From: Hyphomonadaceae bacterium | GTDB taxonomy: Bacteria > Pseudomonadota > Alphaproteobacteria > Rhizobiales > Hyphomicrobiaceae | Direction: 5' to 3' | NCBI GenBank assembly: GCA_019747815.1 | Contig: JAIEQJ010000060.1 | Coordinates: forward strand, 1 to 64,000 | Length of the DNA: 64,000 bases | In this document: piece by piece, positions 60,675-64,000 of the stretch | Layout: every line of letters starts with the position of its first letter | Numbering within the stretch: the first letter of the stretch is position 1 | Notes under the pieces: generated by a model | Seen by the model: only the letters and a program-made list of their open reading frames with translations | Databases searched by the model: none | What the model was told of the DNA's origin: nothing | Translations under genes and position numbers: made by a program

Positions 60675-62180
60675 ATGCGCCCTTTGAAGCGACGCAGCCT
60701 CGGCGCACTCGTGCTCAAGGCGATATTGGGCGCGGTGGTCACAACCGTCGCGGCCCCGGCGAGCGCGCAGCCAAGCGCGGAGCGGGCGGCCCATGCGCCG
60801 CTGATCGCTGTCGTCGCGTTGAACAGCCAGCGCGTGACCGTCTATTCCGCGCGCGGCAAGATGCTCGAAGCACCCGTCTCGACCGGCAAGCCGGGCTATG
60901 AGACCCCGGCCGGCGTCTACAGCATCCTGCAGAAACGCCGCGACCACTACTCCAATCTCTACAACGATGCCGAGATGCCCTTCATGCAGCGGCTCACCTG
61001 GTCCGGGATTGCCCTGCACGCCGGGGACCTGCCCGGATACCCCGCATCGCACGGCTGCATCCGCATGCCCTATGAGTTCGCGGCACAGCTCTTTGAGACA
61101 ACCAAGAGGGGCATGCGGGTGGTGGTGGCGCGGGGCGACGTGAGCCCTGTCGACATTGCGCATCCGGCGCTTTTCAAGCCGGGACCGGTTCCATCCGCAC
61201 CCGGCGAGGATCGGGCGCCCGGCCCTCTGCACCTGAGCTCGGCCCCGGGCGGTGGCGCGCCGTTGGACAATGCGGCCGCGGCGCCACCCCTGACGCGGCG
61301 GGCGATGGCGGCAACCAAGGAGGCAGCCGCAGAGGTTGCGGCAAGGCATGTCGACGAGGTCAGGAGAGCCGCAGCCAGGATCGAGCGGGAGGCCGAGGCC
61401 TTCGAGGACGCGCTGCGCTCCGCCGAAAGTGCAAAGAGGAGAGCCGCAGCACGCATCGAGGAGGCGGACCTTCTGGCCGCCCATTCGGCCGCATTCGCGC
61501 AAGAGATGAAGGACATCAAAGCCAAGGCGCAGGAGCGATTGGCCGCGGCCCAGGCGCAGATCGACGCCGTCTATGCCGAGGGCAAGGCCAAGATCGATGC
61601 AGCGCGCGCCGCGCGCGCCGAGGTCAAGGCGGCGGAGGCAGCCAGGACTGCGGCTCAGAACGAGGCGGTGTTGGCCGTTGGCCGGCCGGTCTCGGTGTTC
61701 ATCAGCCGCAAGACCCAGCGTCTGTATGTGCGCCGGGCCTTCCAGCCCCTGTTTGAGAGCGACGTCACCATCCGCAGGCCCGGTGCGCCGATCGGCACCA
61801 CGATCTTCACCGCGATGAGCTGGACCAGCGACGATGCGGAGCTGCGTTGGACGGCGCTGTCCATGCACGCCCATCGGGCGCGCCCGCGTGGCGGCGGGCC
61901 GGCACCAACGGACGCGGCGAAAGCGGCGCTGGAGCGCATCTCCATCCCGCAGGACGCCGTCGATCGCATCAATCAGCTCGTCGTGCCGGGCTCGTCGCTG
62001 ATCATCTCCGACGAGGCCATGAGCAAGGAGACCGGCGAGGCCACGGACTTTGTGGTGCTGATGGGCGGGGAGCCTCAGGGCGGCGTCGCGCGTCGCCGGC
62101 TCAGCCCCTATGTGGCGCGGGATGACGATGACGGCCCGTTCCTGTCCGGCGGTGGCTTCAACGTCTTCTCCTGGTGGTGA
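60675..62180 (+). CDS. Two-domain L,D-transpeptidase with coiled coil
   Basis: A 501-residue exported protein. The signal peptide ends near VAAPASAQ. The first YkuD domain (about 40-155) has ETPAGVYSILQKRRD, IALHAGDLPGYPASHGCIRM with catalytic His and Cys, and PYEFAAQLFETTKRG. Residues 215-325 form an Ala/Glu/Lys-rich coiled coil. The C-terminal part (335-480) resembles a second YkuD fold (VSVFISRKTQRLYVRRAFQP, GTTIFTAMSW) but lacks a His-Gly-Cys motif. ATG 60675 fits the signal peptide; ATGs at 60642 and 60621 are possible. Confidence 0.88.
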   Translation: MRPLKRRSLGALVLKAILGAVVTTVAAPASAQPSAERAAHAPLIAVVALNSQRVTVYSARGKMLEAPVSTGKPGYETPAGVYSILQKRRDHYSNLYNDAEMPFMQRLTWSGIALHAGDLPGYPASHGCIRMPYEFAAQLFETTKRGMRVVVARGDVSPVDIAHPALFKPGPVPSAPGEDRAPGPLHLSSAPGGGAPLDNAAAAPPLTRRAMAATKEAAAEVAARHVDEVRRAAARIEREAEAFEDALRSAESAKRRAAARIEEADLLAAHSAAFAQEMKDIKAKAQERLAAAQAQIDAVYAEGKAKIDAARAARAEVKAAEAARTAAQNEAVLAVGRPVSVFISRKTQRLYVRRAFQPLFESDVTIRRPGAPIGTTIFTAMSWTSDDAELRWTALSMHAHRARPRGGGPAPTDAAKAALERISIPQDAVDRINQLVVPGSSLIISDEAMSKETGEATDFVVLMGGEPQGGVARRRLSPYVARDDDDGPFLSGGGFNVFSWW

Positions 62181-62222
62181 GCAGGGCCGCTGCGGACGAG
62201 GCGGATTGGCGACAAGGCCGGC

Positions 62223-63782
62223 CTAGAGCTTGCCCAGGATGGAGACGTCGTCGCCGTCGCGATAGGCGGGATCCGTCCAGCCGTCCTCGTCGTAGTCGGC
62301 CATGCAGCGCTCGGCCAGCTCCACCATCTCCTGGAGCGCGCCCGAGGCCTGGCCCACCTGGAGCGGGAACAGCCGTACCAACTCGTGACTGCCGGCATAG
62401 TTCATCTCGTAAAGCTCGTGGCGTGCGCCGAACTCGGTGCCGATCGCGTCCCACAGCAGCTTCATGGTCTTGATGCGCTCCTTGTAGTCGATGCCATTGG
62501 AGCCGCGCACATAGCGGGCGAGATACTTGTCGATGTCGGGGTTCTTGAAGTCGGCTGCGTTGGACGGCAGGTAGATGAGGCCAGAGGCGATCACCTTCTC
62601 CACGATTGCGCGCACCGCGGGATAGGCTTCCGTCATGAACAGGCGGTAGGCGGTGGAGGCGCGCATGTTGGGCAGCACGGCACCGTCGACCCAGGGCTCG
62701 GGGTTGCAGGCCATGGCATCAGACAGCGACCAGAACAGGTTGCGCCAGCCGATCGCCTCGCCGATCTGCGCCTGCACGCCGCGAAAGGCTTCCACGCCGG
62801 TGGCGCGCGCGGCCTTGTAGAGCAGGCCGCAGATGAAATCGAGCTTCACGGCCATGCGCGTGCAGCCCTGCAGGGTGAAGCCGTTGACGAAGCCGGAGCG
62901 CGGATAGAACGTCTTCAGCCGCTCCACATCGCGATGGATGATGACGTTTTCCCAGGGGATGAAGGCGTTGTCGAACACGAAGATGGCGTCGTTCTCATCG
63001 AAGCGCGAGGTGAGGGGATAGTCCCAGGGCGAGCCGGTGGCGGCTGCGGCCAGCTCGTAGGAGGGGCGGCAGATCAGCTTGATGCCGGGCGTATTCATGG
63101 GGGCGATGAACATCACCACCATGCTGGGATCGATGATCTCCTGGCCCATGTTCTGGCCCAGGAAATTGTAGTGGGTCAGCGCCGAGTTGGTCGCCACCAC
63201 CTTGGCACCGGAGACGGTGATGCCGGCATCGGTCTCCTTCTGGATGGTGATGTAGACGTCCTTCACCTGCTCGACGGGCTTGTTGCGGTCGATCGGCGGG
63301 TTGACGAGCGCGTGATTCAAATAGAGCACGGCCTCCTGGCCGCGCTTGTGCCAGGCGCGGGCATTGTCGGCGAACTTGCCGTAGAAGCCGGCGTTGGCAC
63401 CCAGCGTATTGAGAAACGCCGCCTTGTAGTCGGGGCTGCGGCCCATCCAGCCATAGGTGATGCGGGCCCAGGCCGCGATGGCGTCGCGCTGGGCGACGAC
63501 GTCCTCGCGCGAGCGCGCGGCCTTGAAGAATTTGTGCGTATAGCCGCCCGAGCCGGTGTCGGTGGGGGCGGTCAGCACATCCTTGGTCCTCGGATCGTGG
63601 AGCGCGTCGTAGAGCTTGGCGACGGAAGCTGCAGCGTTGCGGAAGGCCGGATGCGTCGTCACATCCTTCACGCGCTCCCCGTAGATGTAGATCTCGCGCC
63701 CGTCGCGCAACGACTCCAGAAACTCGCCGCCCGTGAAGGGGCGCTTCTTGCCTTCAAGAATATCTTCCGGGTGCTGGGGCAT
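62223..63782 (-). CDS. HpaB-type flavin-dependent aromatic monooxygenase
   Basis: A 519-residue protein of the 4-hydroxyphenylacetate 3-monooxygenase large-subunit family, which uses reduced FAD from a separate reductase. It matches HpaB along its length: EYLKSL-like FLESLRDGREIYIYGERVKD, TDTGSGGYTHKFF, RITYGWMGRSPDYKAAF, ASYEL-like RPSYELAAAATGSPWDYPLT and the SRFDENDAIFVFDNAFIPWE segment. ATG 63782 has GGAAGAAG upstream and gives family length; ATG 63818 would add 12 residues. No HpaC reductase is visible in the window, and the true phenolic substrate is unknown. Confidence 0.92.
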   Translation of the reverse strand: MPQHPEDILEGKKRPFTGGEFLESLRDGREIYIYGERVKDVTTHPAFRNAAASVAKLYDALHDPRTKDVLTAPTDTGSGGYTHKFFKAARSREDVVAQRDAIAAWARITYGWMGRSPDYKAAFLNTLGANAGFYGKFADNARAWHKRGQEAVLYLNHALVNPPIDRNKPVEQVKDVYITIQKETDAGITVSGAKVVATNSALTHYNFLGQNMGQEIIDPSMVVMFIAPMNTPGIKLICRPSYELAAAATGSPWDYPLTSRFDENDAIFVFDNAFIPWENVIIHRDVERLKTFYPRSGFVNGFTLQGCTRMAVKLDFICGLLYKAARATGVEAFRGVQAQIGEAIGWRNLFWSLSDAMACNPEPWVDGAVLPNMRASTAYRLFMTEAYPAVRAIVEKVIASGLIYLPSNAADFKNPDIDKYLARYVRGSNGIDYKERIKTMKLLWDAIGTEFGARHELYEMNYAGSHELVRLFPLQVGQASGALQEMVELAERCMADYDEDGWTDPAYRDGDDVSILGKL

Positions 63783-64000
63783 GTCTTCTTCCACGGTGAC
63801 GCTCGTGCTCTGGGGCATGATAGTCAACGGCGCGGGCGGCGCCTACGTGCCTGGCAAGATCTGCCGAGGCGCGATGAGCGGCATGGTTTGCGCAAGCTTC
63901 AGCGCGGCCGAAAACACCTCGTTTCCGTCAAAATGCGGTCGCGGGGTGGCCGCGGTGGTGCCGCAATGAGTTGCGAGATTCCAAGCGTTGCCTCTCGGCC

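Overview
The window looks like a chromosomal segment of an alphaproteobacterium of the order Hyphomicrobiales (Rhizobiales). The evidence is GC-rich coding sequence, a CenR-type regulator beside an L,D-transpeptidase, a glnK-amtB pair beside tesB and ubiH, ffh-rpsP-rimM opposite dapF-mtaB-ftsY-yciB, and a yggT-DUF167-folD run. I cannot name a genus from sequence alone. Two perfect 16-bp parS-type palindromes at 38466 and 38500 suggest the window lies in the origin-proximal part of the main chromosome.

Region 1 (1-23.5 kb) is mostly housekeeping. It holds a conserved unknown protein, a stand-alone Amt transporter, a DapC-like aminotransferase, an FtsK relative that keeps the membrane and gamma domains but has no ATPase motor, LolA, a candidate small RNA with C-rich loops, a cNMP-binding protein, CenR, an L,D-transpeptidase, glnK-amtB, tesB, a ubiquinone hydroxylase, a membrane adenylate cyclase, ffh-rpsP-rimM (with no trmD-rplS after rimM), a soluble sugar dehydrogenase, and dapF-mtaB-ftsY followed by two tandem yciB paralogues.

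Region 2 (23.6-31 kb) is partly accessory. It has a MarR regulator, a four-gene archaic chaperone-usher fimbria operon with spore coat U-type subunits, gshB, a HicB/HicA-type toxin-antitoxin pair and yraN. Region 3 (31.2-40.4 kb) has a molybdenum hydroxylase (large, 2Fe-2S and FAD subunits) divergent from a TRAP transporter, a small DUF1330 protein, the parS pair, folD-DUF167-yggT and tRNA-Ala(CGC).

Region 4 (40.4-51.8 kb) starts with a frameshifted sulfatase beside the tRNA. It continues with a urate-to-glyoxylate pathway: NCS2 permease, Tsx-like outer membrane channel, PuuD, UraH, a PuuE-OHCU decarboxylase fusion, AllE and AllA, with a LysR regulator. The allantoate-hydrolysing step is not in the window.

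Region 5 (51.8-60.4 kb) reads as a complete isethionate module: IclR regulator, GMC dehydrogenase, TRAP transporter, sulfoacetaldehyde acetyltransferase and phosphate acetyltransferase, converting isethionate to acetyl-CoA plus sulfite. The window ends with a two-domain L,D-transpeptidase and an HpaB-type flavin monooxygenase. Both TRAP operons carry a strong stem-loop between the binding-protein and small-permease genes, and several families of dispersed palindromic intergenic repeats are present.
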